A stretch of DNA of 15,144 bases. Origin: DATEDA01 sp050741515. GTDB lineage: Bacteria > Pseudomonadota > Gammaproteobacteria > Burkholderiales > SG8-39. The stretch lies in contig JBOIFD010000115.1 of NCBI GenBank assembly GCA_050741515.1, positions 1 through 15,144 on the forward strand. Reading direction: 5' to 3'. The notes below the pieces were generated by a model, which worked only from the letters and a program-made list of their open reading frames with translations, was not told the origin of the DNA and ran no database searches. A program made the position numbers and the translations under genes. Position 1 is the stretch's first letter. Every line of letters starts with the position of its first letter. This document shows, piece after piece, positions 1 through 5,645 of the stretch.

Positions 1-198
<198 letters not shown>

Positions 199-202
<4 letters not shown>

Positions 203-1230
203 TCTCGCGACTCGCCGGATAGAAATCGCCGAGCTTCCTTCGCTGTGTCGGCTTGGAAAGCGTCCAGGATTTGGCGCAGCGCGCTGGGTAGCAACTGGAT
301 GAACTCGTCGTCAATGGGGTAGTGCGGCATGAATTCCTGGATCGCCTTCAACAGCATCTTGCCTTGAGCGGCATCCTTCGGCGCCTTGCCTTCGCGAATC
401 CGCTTCGGACGTTTACTGAGCCACAACTTATGCAAGGCGAAGTAGCGAGGGTCAGGTGCAGTTACGAGCACGGGCCATCCGTTGAGGTCGACGAGGATCT
501 GCCGAACCGGCGTTCCCAACGCGAGCCATTCCTGCCCTTCGAGCGCTTCCGGCTTCCAAGGCATGGAGCGCTGCATAGCAGGCGCCAACTCGTTGCTCAT
601 GAGCAGGTCCACCCGGTACCCCCTTTTGTTCACGACCGTCTTGGAAGACGAGTGGCTGACCACAAAGCTTTTGTCCACCTCCTTCAGCGTCAGCAATAGC
701 CGGCGAGGGAGGTCAGAATCGCTCGGATTATCGGGATCGACAACGATCGTCAAGTCGAGGTCCTCGGTTGCGTCGAAGCCCTCCGCGAATCGTGTTTCGG
801 CCGTCATCTCGTAGGCCGTCATCGCGCAAGTGCCGATAACGAGGATGTTCTTGCCGACACGATCAACTTGGTCTAGCGCCCGAAGGATCTTGCCAGCCGT
901 CTCATCAATTGCCGGTAGGTTGAGCACCCGCGTGATGGGAGCAAGCGTGTTTATGCGCCCTTTGATAGCCTCGAGTCGCTCTTGAAGATCCTTCTTGGCT
1001 TGCTGAAAGTCTTCGGCAATCACCTCGGTCTCCGGAGTTTTCGGGCCTATCGATGTGGACTGCTTGATTCCGGAGCTCGTGACGTACTTGTATAGGTACT
1101 CCTTGCTGTTTATGACGCGCCAGTACATCCCGCCACGGAGCTGGGCGAGGTTTCGCGAAACCTCCTTCCAAGTCTCGTAGAATTGAAGGAGGTTCTGGAG
1201 TTGTCGACGCTGTTCTGTGTTAAATGCCAT
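199..1230 (-). CDS. GSU2403-type nucleotidyltransferase-fold protein
   Basis: A 343-residue protein starting with ATG at 1230. Residues 1-125 are helical and charged. The nucleotidyltransferase signature follows: a glycine-bearing strand/helix VIGTCAMTAYE (131-141) and the metal-binding pair TEDLDL with D157 and D159. A downstream DPRYFALHKLWLSKRP block (260-275) is typical of this family (Pfam NTP_transf_8, GSU2403 type). The fold transfers nucleotides to protein or RNA targets in related minimal nucleotidyltransferases and AbiEii-like toxins, but the substrate of this family is not established, and no antitoxin-like partner is seen next to it. There is no good Shine-Dalgarno sequence before the ATG. 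The upstream DNA is unusually AT-rich and holds a 9-bp inverted repeat 14-54 bases from the start, a possible autoregulatory operator. Family placement is fairly secure; biological role is unknown. Confidence 0.8.
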
Positions 1231-1243
1231 TGATTAAGAATCG

Positions 1244-1284
1244 TTTACTACCATAAAGGCCATTTGTCATTACACGGTAGTAAA
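1244..1284 (-). promoter_or_regulatory. Candidate operator: 9-bp inverted repeat upstream of the nucleotidyltransferase
   Basis: TTTACTACC at 1244-1252 is the exact reverse complement of GGTAGTAAA at 1276-1284. The arms are 32 bases apart centre to centre, about three helical turns, and the repeat ends 14 bases before the ATG of the leftward gene. Position and spacing fit a repressor site or a looped operator. The 23-base spacer makes an intrinsic terminator unlikely. The sequence is seen directly; the regulatory role is inferred. Confidence 0.4.
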
Positions 1285-1286
1285 GA

Positions 1287-1319
1287 GTTTATTTTCAGCC
1301 TACATTACGGCTAATAAAC
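1287..1319. repeat. Imperfect inverted repeat with a three-base bulge
   Basis: Left arm GTTTATT (1287-1293), bases TTC, then AGCC (1297-1300). Right arm GGCT (1309-1312) directly followed by AATAAAC (1313-1319). Eleven base pairs can form, with an unpaired TTC on one side and an eight-base loop. It abuts the 9-bp repeat at 1244-1284. It could be a protein-binding site, a folded single-strand recombination substrate, or part of a promoter; nothing here decides between these. Confidence 0.4.
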
Positions 1320-1494
1320 ATAACTACCTGAATATCTGTAATTTACCTCCGCGCGACTTCAAGCGCATCGAGCAGCAGTAATACAAGAAATCTCAATTAC
1401 TTACAAGGGAGAACCTTGGGGCGCCGGGTGCTAACTTCAGGGACGCAACTCAAGCCTGTCTGCAATGCCGACGCGACTCGCTTAGCGCAATGAC

Positions 1495-1584
1495 GCCCAA
1501 CCCCGCCCTCGAGCCGACCGCCGCCAGCGCGCTTCGCTTGCTGGCGGTTCCCTCCTCGGCGGCGGCGCAGCGCGAGCGTTGGGC
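1495..1584 (+). other. Integron attC-like recombination site (90 bp)
   Basis: The outer boxes GCCCAAC (1495-1501) and GTTGGGC (1578-1584) are perfect complements and fit the attC consensus RYYYAAC...GTTRRRY. Inside them, GCCGA (1513-1517) pairs with TCGGC (1556-1560), and CCGCCAGC (1521-1528) pairs with GCTGGCGG (1540-1547). Together they give an extended imperfect hairpin of a length normal for attC sites. A small ORF starts 37 bases after the right end, as expected for a gene cassette. No integrase or attI site is visible, so an unrelated long palindrome remains possible. Confidence 0.55.
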
Positions 1585-1620
1585 CCCGAACTCGTGTCGC
1601 GCACGCCAGGGTTGAGCCAT

Positions 1621-1971
1621 ATGAAAACCTTTCGGACCGCGTACATCTTTCTTACGGCGGTCGCAATCGGATTCATCGACATCGCCACGGTCGGCGTCGC
1701 TCATGGCACCACTCCTGATGCGTGGGCAGCTCACGCAAAGGAGGTCGTGTCCGCTTGCGCTGCGGCGAGCAATTTGCGTGACGCCAAGCCGGGTGGAAAC
1801 ATTGTGGATTTTGATGATCGCGCAGGCTTCACCGCGGTGGTCATCGATGGTCGTTATCCGCAGCCTCACATGAAAAACAAGCGCGGTCGCGTCCTTTGTC
1901 TTTTCGACAAGCGGACACGCACGCCATTTGTCTCGGACGCCGACTCGATGCTCCGAAAGCGTGAGCCATGA
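1621..1971 (+). CDS. Small exported hypothetical protein, possible integron-cassette gene
   Basis: 116 residues from ATG 1621. This start was chosen because it places a textbook Sec signal peptide at the N-terminus: a basic MKTFR start, a hydrophobic core over about residues 7-25, and a likely cleavage after the VAHG region. An upstream extension in frame would bury that signal. The mature part is about 88 residues, with two cysteines (in VVSACAAAS and RVLCLFDK) that could form a disulfide in the periplasm, and a basic C-terminus. I do not recognise the family. The gene lies between an attC-like site and a partial second one, the expected layout of a mobile cassette, and the ribosome binding site is weak, as is common in cassettes. 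Confidence 0.55.
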   Translation: MKTFRTAYIFLTAVAIGFIDIATVGVAHGTTPDAWAAHAKEVVSACAAASNLRDAKPGGNIVDFDDRAGFTAVVIDGRYPQPHMKNKRGRVLCLFDKRTRTPFVSDADSMLRKREP

Positions 1972-2004
1972 GGCCTTCACGCAAGTGTTCTGGGCCTTCG
2001 CTCG

Positions 2005-2035
2005 TCGGCGGCCGCTCGACGCGAGCGTTTTGGGC
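2005..2035 (+). other. Partial attC-like right half / stem-loop with T-run
   Basis: Bases 2005-2035 resemble the right half of the attC-like site at 1556-1584. Both begin TCGGCGGC and both contain CGCGAGCG before a GGGC end; here the junction reads TTTT where the first site has TT. No matching GCCCAAC left box was found after the stop at 1971, so the site looks degraded. The stretch also contains CGCTCG (2013-2018), a three-base loop and CGAGCG (2022-2027) followed by TTTT. That could act as a rho-independent terminator for the small gene just upstream. The two readings are not exclusive. Confidence 0.35.
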
Positions 2036-2121
2036 GTCGCAACCCCCACCAACCACCATCGACTCAGCCAACACCACACTATGAGCGCAGCTGAAATCGA
2101 CGCGGGCCACAGGAGGCGGCG

Positions 2122-2466
2122 GTGATCGCAGTGATTTTTGAAATCTGGCCGGCTGAAGGAAAAGCCGGGGAGTACTTCGATCTGGCAGCCGCCCTCGGGT
2201 CTGATTTGGAGAGAATTGACGGATTCATATCAATCGAGCGTTTCGAGAGCCTGGTGACAAAGGGAAAATACCTCTCACTTTCGTTCTGGCGTGATGAGGC
2301 AGCAGTTCGCAAATGGCGGAATGTGGAGTCGCATCGAAACGCTCAGGCGAGGGGGCGCAGGGGCGTATTTGCGGACTACCGATTGCGAGTCGCATCTGTG
2401 CTGCGGGACTACGGATTCAGGGAGCGCGGCGACGCGCCCAAGGATAGTCGCGATGTACACGGCTAG
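2122..2466 (+). CDS. Antibiotic biosynthesis monooxygenase (ABM) fold protein
   Basis: 114 residues from GTG 2122. The start is fixed by a strong AGGAGG at 2111-2116, five bases upstream. The protein has the small ferredoxin-like ABM fold: an initial strand IAVIFEIWPAEGK, a helix with LAAALGSDLERIDGF, a strand ISIERFES, the aromatic-rich LSLSFWRDEAAVRKWRNVE segment, then an H followed by a second helix and RLRVASVLRDYGF near the end. The characterised relatives are dimeric cofactor-free monooxygenases, but many members have no known substrate and may be stress or quinone-handling proteins. The length is normal and the gene looks intact. Downstream it runs into remnant sigma-factor DNA. Confidence 0.8.
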   Translation: MIAVIFEIWPAEGKAGEYFDLAAALGSDLERIDGFISIERFESLVTKGKYLSLSFWRDEAAVRKWRNVESHRNAQARGRRGVFADYRLRVASVLRDYGFRERGDAPKDSRDVHG

Positions 2467-2513
2467 CCACGCGATGCAGGGGAGCGCTTCGCACGGGGCG
2501 TCCGACCCACGGC

Positions 2514-2640
2514 CTGGCAGAGGAAGGGATCTGGCTCGGGCGTCTCGTCGCATCGCTGCTGCCGCAGGAGCCCGAGGCGCTGGGGCTGCTCGCGCTGATG
2601 CTGCACGCCGAGGCGCGCCGCGAAGCGCGGCGCGACAGGT
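2514..2640 (+). pseudogene. Remnant of an ECF sigma factor (DUF6596 type)
   Basis: In the frame of base 2514 the DNA encodes LAEEGIWLGRLVASLLPQEP, then EALGLLALMLHAEARREARR. This is the hallmark helix pair of the C-terminal DUF6596 region of ECF sigma factors (usual form LAEEAIWLGRLL...LPxEPEALGLLALML). Neither the sigma-2/sigma-4 regions nor a start or natural end are present, and the similarity ends near 2640. It is a roughly 40-codon relic between the ABM gene and the TrmO-like gene, showing that this interval was assembled by deletion or insertion. The 2467-2722 gap otherwise holds nothing I can identify. Confidence 0.65.
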
Positions 2641-2722
2641 GCGGGTGTTCCATTCGGCCCATCGTTCGTCGTCAAAGGCGCGGCGGTATTCCCAGCTCGT
2701 TCCTTCGCCGTTAGGACCGGAT

Positions 2723-3139
2723 ATGAACGAAAGCAGCTACACGTTCCAACCCATCGGTGTCATACGCTCCCGGCTCGCCAGTCTCGAGGCGGCACCACTC
2801 CAGGGAGATGAAGGTGCTCCCGAAGCCTGGCTGGAGCTCACGGCTCGGGTAGCGCAAGGACTTGTCGGCATCACAGCTGGCGACCAGCTTATCGTTCTAA
2901 CGTGGCTGCACCGCGCACGACGCGACGTGCTTCAGGTGCATCCCCGCGGGAGACTCGAGACCCCGTTAACGGGCGTGTTCGCGACGCGGTCGCCCGATCG
3001 TCCCAACCCTGTGGGGCTGCATAGGGTTTCGGTCCTGGAAGTCGCAGGGCAGAGGATGAGGGTCGCACCAATGGAGGCGATCGACGGAACGCCAGTCGTC
3101 GATATCAAGCCCGTGCTCGTGCAATCAGATGAGCGCTGA
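2723..3139 (+). CDS. Short TrmO-like (YaeB/UPF0066) methyltransferase family protein
   Basis: 138 residues from ATG 2723, preceded by AGGA at 2713-2716. The reading frame is open further upstream, but that extension covers the sigma-factor relic in another frame and has no family match. The family core is clear: an opening FQPIGVIRS, then VFATRSPDRPNPVGLHRV, and finally IDGTPVVDIKPVL. These are the signature blocks of the TrmO beta-barrel, which uses S-adenosylmethionine to N6-methylate threonylcarbamoyladenosine-37 of tRNA. Escherichia coli TrmO is about 235 residues; this protein is only the catalytic barrel without the C-terminal domain, a known short form whose tRNA activity is not assured. 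It is followed by an alpha/beta hydrolase gene with at most a short gap. Confidence 0.8.
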   Translation: MNESSYTFQPIGVIRSRLASLEAAPLQGDEGAPEAWLELTARVAQGLVGITAGDQLIVLTWLHRARRDVLQVHPRGRLETPLTGVFATRSPDRPNPVGLHRVSVLEVAGQRMRVAPMEAIDGTPVVDIKPVLVQSDER

Positions 3140-3171
3140 TGGTCCCGCTTTCGATTCCGCGAGGAGAATCC

Positions 3172-4350
3172 GTGCCCGGCACCCGCCAGACCTTCGAGGT
3201 CCGGCCCGAATGGGTCCACGTGAAGTACGCGGAAGCAGCCGAGTTCCGCGAGGTCTACGGCTTCGCCGGCGGCCAGGGGATGGTGAACCTGGAGGGGATC
3301 CGCTTCGTGCCGAAGGGGCGGCCGTCGCCGACGCTGCTCGTGTACATGCACCCGGCGACGACGCTCCAGCTCCTGCCGATGCCCCGCGCCATGGCCGAGC
3401 ACGGCGCGCACGTGCTGTGCGCCGCGAGCCGCTACGCCCGCAACGACGCGCCGCTCATCATGGAGAAGGTCATCCTCGACCTCGGCGCCTACGTTTGCCA
3501 CGCCAAGGAGGTCTGGGGATACCGCAAGGTCGTCATCGTCGGCTGGTCCGGGGGCGGCTCGCTCGCGCTCCTCTACCAGTCGCAAGCCGAGCAGCCGACG
3601 ATCACCCGGACGCCCGCCGGCGATCCGGTCGACGTCAAGGGTGCCAGGCTGATCCCGGGCGATGCGATGATCTTCCAGGCGGCGCACGTCTCGCGCGCGG
3701 TCTGCCTCGCCGACTGGATCGATCCGTCGGTGCGGAACGAGGACGATCCCGACGACCGCGATCCCGAGCTGGATCTCTACGACCCGCGCCACCGGCCGCC
3801 GTACTCGCGCGAGTTCCTGGAGCGCTTTCGCGCGGCCCAGCTCGCGCGAATCCGACGGCGGACCGCCTGGGCGAAGGAGAGCCTCGAGCGGCTCCGCCGG
3901 CGGGGCGGGAAGGAGCTCGAGCGCGGCTTCGTGACCCATCGAACGATGGCCGAGCCGCGCTTCCTCGACGGGGGGATCGACCCGAACGACCGCAAGGTGG
4001 GCACGTGCTTCCTCGGCCACCCCGAGACGGTGAACACCGGCCCGGTCGGTCTCGCCCGATTCTCGACCCTGAGGGCGTGGCTCTCGCAGTGGTCGGTGGA
4101 CGACACCAACGCCCACGGCGAGCGCTGCGCGGCACGCGTCACCGTCCCGCTGCTCGCGATCGAGAACACGGCCGACGACGCCGTGCCGCAGCCGCATACC
4201 GGGCGGATCTACCGCGCCGCGCAGAGCCCGGACAAGACGCTGCAGGCGATCAAGGGGGCGACCCACTACTACGCGGGCCAGCCGGAGTGCCTGCAGCAGG
4301 CCGTCGACCTGTGCTCGAACTGGATGAAGGAGCGCAATCTCCTCGACTGA
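3172..4350 (+). CDS. Alpha/beta hydrolase (serine nucleophile)
   Basis: 392 residues from GTG 3172, chosen because GAGGAGA (3161-3167) sits at proper distance. An in-frame ATG at 3139, overlapping the previous stop as TGATG, would add 11 residues but has no ribosome binding site. The fold is shown by a strand and oxyanion region LLVYMHPATT (55-64), the nucleophile elbow VGWSGGGS with S126, a likely acid at D335/D336 in ENTADDAVP, and H365 in GATHYY. A long charged insertion at about 185-260 (DDPDDRDPELDLYDPR and following) forms an unusual lid. There is no signal peptide, so it is probably cytosolic. The substrate is unknown; esterase or thioesterase activity is possible. Confidence 0.8.
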   Translation: MPGTRQTFEVRPEWVHVKYAEAAEFREVYGFAGGQGMVNLEGIRFVPKGRPSPTLLVYMHPATTLQLLPMPRAMAEHGAHVLCAASRYARNDAPLIMEKVILDLGAYVCHAKEVWGYRKVVIVGWSGGGSLALLYQSQAEQPTITRTPAGDPVDVKGARLIPGDAMIFQAAHVSRAVCLADWIDPSVRNEDDPDDRDPELDLYDPRHRPPYSREFLERFRAAQLARIRRRTAWAKESLERLRRRGGKELERGFVTHRTMAEPRFLDGGIDPNDRKVGTCFLGHPETVNTGPVGLARFSTLRAWLSQWSVDDTNAHGERCAARVTVPLLAIENTADDAVPQPHTGRIYRAAQSPDKTLQAIKGATHYYAGQPECLQQAVDLCSNWMKERNLLD

Positions 4351-4353
4351 GGG

Positions 4354-4368
4354 GGCGCCGCGGGCGCC
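4354..4368 (+). terminator. GC-only hairpin just after the hydrolase stop
   Basis: GGCGCC (4354-4359) and GGCGCC (4363-4368) form a six-pair stem around GCG, three bases after the TGA at 4348-4350. No T-run follows, so at best it is a pause site or part of a factor-dependent end. Confidence 0.25.
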
Positions 4369-4459
4369 GGAACGTGGCATATTGCGCATCCGGCCACGCG
4401 ATCGAGCGGCTGCGGCGGCGCCGACTCGAATAGGCTTACCGGGTTACCGAGGGGGCACC

Positions 4460-4753
4460 ATGAAGCGCGCACTCATGCTGTCGGCCGTGCTGCTGGGCGG
4501 GATGCCCGCGTACGGCTCCGCGATGTGCTACATCGTCTACGACGCTCAGAGCAGGATCGTCTATCGCAACACGATCAGCCCGATCGATCTGTCGGGACCG
4601 ATCACGCCGGCGCTGAAGGCGAAGTTCCCCGGCGCGCAGATGGTCATCGTGGACGACATCAGCGGGTGCTGGCCCGTCGACCCGAGCGCCCCGTTCGATC
4701 CGTTCACGGGCGCGGCGGTCGAGCGGATGGCGGGCTACGAACCGCGGAAGTAG
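4460..4753 (+). CDS. Small exported hypothetical protein
   Basis: 97 residues from ATG 4460, with GAGGGGG at 4449-4455 as ribosome binding site. The N-terminus MKRALMLSAVLLGGMPAYGSA is a clear Sec signal peptide with likely cleavage after AYGSA (about residue 21). The mature protein begins MCYIVYDAQSRIVYRN, followed by a Pro-rich PIDLSGP segment, VIVDDISGCWPVD, and a C-terminal tail. Two cysteines in the mature chain (in MCYI and SGCW) could be linked in the periplasm. The pattern resembles a family of small periplasmic proteins of unknown function found in beta- and gammaproteobacteria; I know of no assigned role. It ends against a convergent gene with a shared terminator. Confidence 0.75.
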   Translation: MKRALMLSAVLLGGMPAYGSAMCYIVYDAQSRIVYRNTISPIDLSGPITPALKAKFPGAQMVIVDDISGCWPVDPSAPFDPFTGAAVERMAGYEPRK

Positions 4754-4785
4754 GCGCCGCGCCGGACGACGGCCCGGGCGCCTTT
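4752..4785. terminator. Bidirectional terminator candidate between convergent genes
   Basis: AGGCGCC (4752-4758) pairs with GGCGCCT (4777-4783), with an internal GC-rich loop that can fold further, and TTT follows at 4783-4785. It overlaps the stop of the rightward small gene (ending 4753) and abuts the stop of the leftward lectin gene (4784). Confidence 0.45.
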
Positions 4786-5404
4786 ACCGGCTCGAGCAGA
4801 CGAGCGACAGGCTCCCGCCCCGGCCGGCTTCGCCGGACACCGACGCAGCGTAGACCGCGGGCCCGGCCCCGCACCGCCACTCCGCCGCGTAGTCCTTGTC
4901 GCAGCTCGGCGCCGGATCCTCCAGCGTCGACGCATCGATCCGGTAGTCGCAGCTCGCGCGGCCGTCGCAGGCGCGCGCGAGATGCGCGGTGGCGTTCCCC
5001 GGCTTGGCGCCGCAGTTGCGCCCGTAGGTGCCCGCGAGCACCTTGATCGCGTACTTCTCCTCGCCGGCGTTCTTGGCCGGGCCCTTCTCGGCCGCAGCAG
5101 CCTGGCGCACGACGTGGCCCCGGGCGCCGGCCGCGCCGGCATCCCGCGCGCGCTCGGCGGCCGGCTGCTGAGCCGCGCTCTCGCGGAGCCACTCCCGCAG
5201 CTGCTCGCCCTCCAGGGCGTGCATGGCGAGGCCCACGAGGAGCAGGATGCTCCCGACGACGCTCGCGCCGATCCGGCCGAGCTTGCCCGGCTCGATCTTG
5301 CCCTCGATGCGGCCGAGCACCGCGACCAGCAGGAAGATCACGCCCGCGAGCACGAACATCCGCGTGAGCGGCACGTCGACCAGCCTCGTCACCACGTCGT
5401 GCAT
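4784..5404 (-). CDS. Two-transmembrane protein with SUEL-type galactose-binding lectin domain
   Basis: 206 residues from ATG 5404, preceded on its strand by GGAGGTGA, a near-perfect ribosome binding site. Two hydrophobic segments at about 15-32 (MFVLAGVIFLLVAVL) and 46-63 (GASVVGSILLLVGLAMHAL) anchor it in the inner membrane. An Ala/Glu/Arg-rich linker (65-115) leads to a C-terminal domain of about 90 residues. That domain shows the SUEL/rhamnose-binding lectin pattern: a YAIKVLAGTYGRNCG opening, an ACDGRASCDYRID core, an EWRCG strand and a final SLSLVC. Six cysteines (C131, C146, C152, C168, C178, C203) would form disulfides, implying a periplasmic location. The family binds galactose or rhamnose in animals; the bacterial ligand is unknown. 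The gene faces the small exported protein and has no obvious operon partner. Confidence 0.72.
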   Translation of the reverse strand: MHDVVTRLVDVPLTRMFVLAGVIFLLVAVLGRIEGKIEPGKLGRIGASVVGSILLLVGLAMHALEGEQLREWLRESAAQQPAAERARDAGAAGARGHVVRQAAAAEKGPAKNAGEEKYAIKVLAGTYGRNCGAKPGNATAHLARACDGRASCDYRIDASTLEDPAPSCDKDYAAEWRCGAGPAVYAASVSGEAGRGGSLSLVCSSR

Positions 5405-5483
5405 GCCTCACCTCCGTCGCGATCCCTGGCGGTCTTGTCGATCGAGGGCCGTGCGATCCCGGCGCGCCGGCCGGGGGGAGAAG

Positions 5484-5505
5484 CGGCAGGGCTTCATCCC
5501 TGCCG
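5484..5505. repeat. Perfect 8-bp hairpin in the 5405-5645 intergenic gap
   Basis: CGGCAGGG (5484-5491) and CCCTGCCG (5498-5505) form an eight-pair stem with a six-base loop, CTTCAT. It lies about 140 bases downstream of the stop of the giant leftward gene and may end its transcript, though no T-run follows on either strand. The remaining bases of this gap show no gene; promoter elements for the lectin gene should lie here but none is clear. Confidence 0.35.
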
Positions 5506-5645
5506 TGCGGCCCGGGAGGCCGCGCGGTTCATGCCATTGTCAAACAGCCGGGAGGCCGCGTTCGAGGAAGTATTGCCGCGCGTCACCCCCCGGGGCACGC
5601 GCCGAGGGAGGAATGCACGCCGGTCGCGCCGTCAGGCGCGCGGGA

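Larger units (their letters stand above)
1231..1620. other. AT-rich intergenic island followed by an attC-like site
   Basis: This 390-base stretch carries no convincing gene. Bases 1231-1400 are strikingly AT-rich against the rest of the window and contain two inverted repeats, described separately. GC rises sharply after about 1420, and bases 1495-1584 form an attC-like palindromic site. The sharp change in composition within 200 bases suggests a junction between DNA segments of different origin. Confidence 0.6.

Noticed and set aside
1428..1488. A possible earlier attC site: GTGCTAAC (1428-1435) against CTTAGCGC (1481-1488)
   Set aside because: The end boxes match imperfectly and no good internal stem was found; too weak to call without a covariance model.
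2708..2717. CCGTTAGGAC resembling an attC right box before the TrmO-like gene
   Set aside because: One consensus position is off and no complementary left box or stem lies upstream.
2291..2722. Upstream extension of the TrmO-like reading frame to 2291
   Set aside because: It overlaps the end of the ABM gene and reads the sigma-factor relic out of frame; family similarity begins only at 2723, which also has a Shine-Dalgarno match.
2932..4389. A 485-codon minus-strand open frame opposite the TrmO-like and hydrolase genes
   Set aside because: Low-complexity Arg/Val/Leu/Ala translation with no motifs; the plus strand has two well-supported genes.
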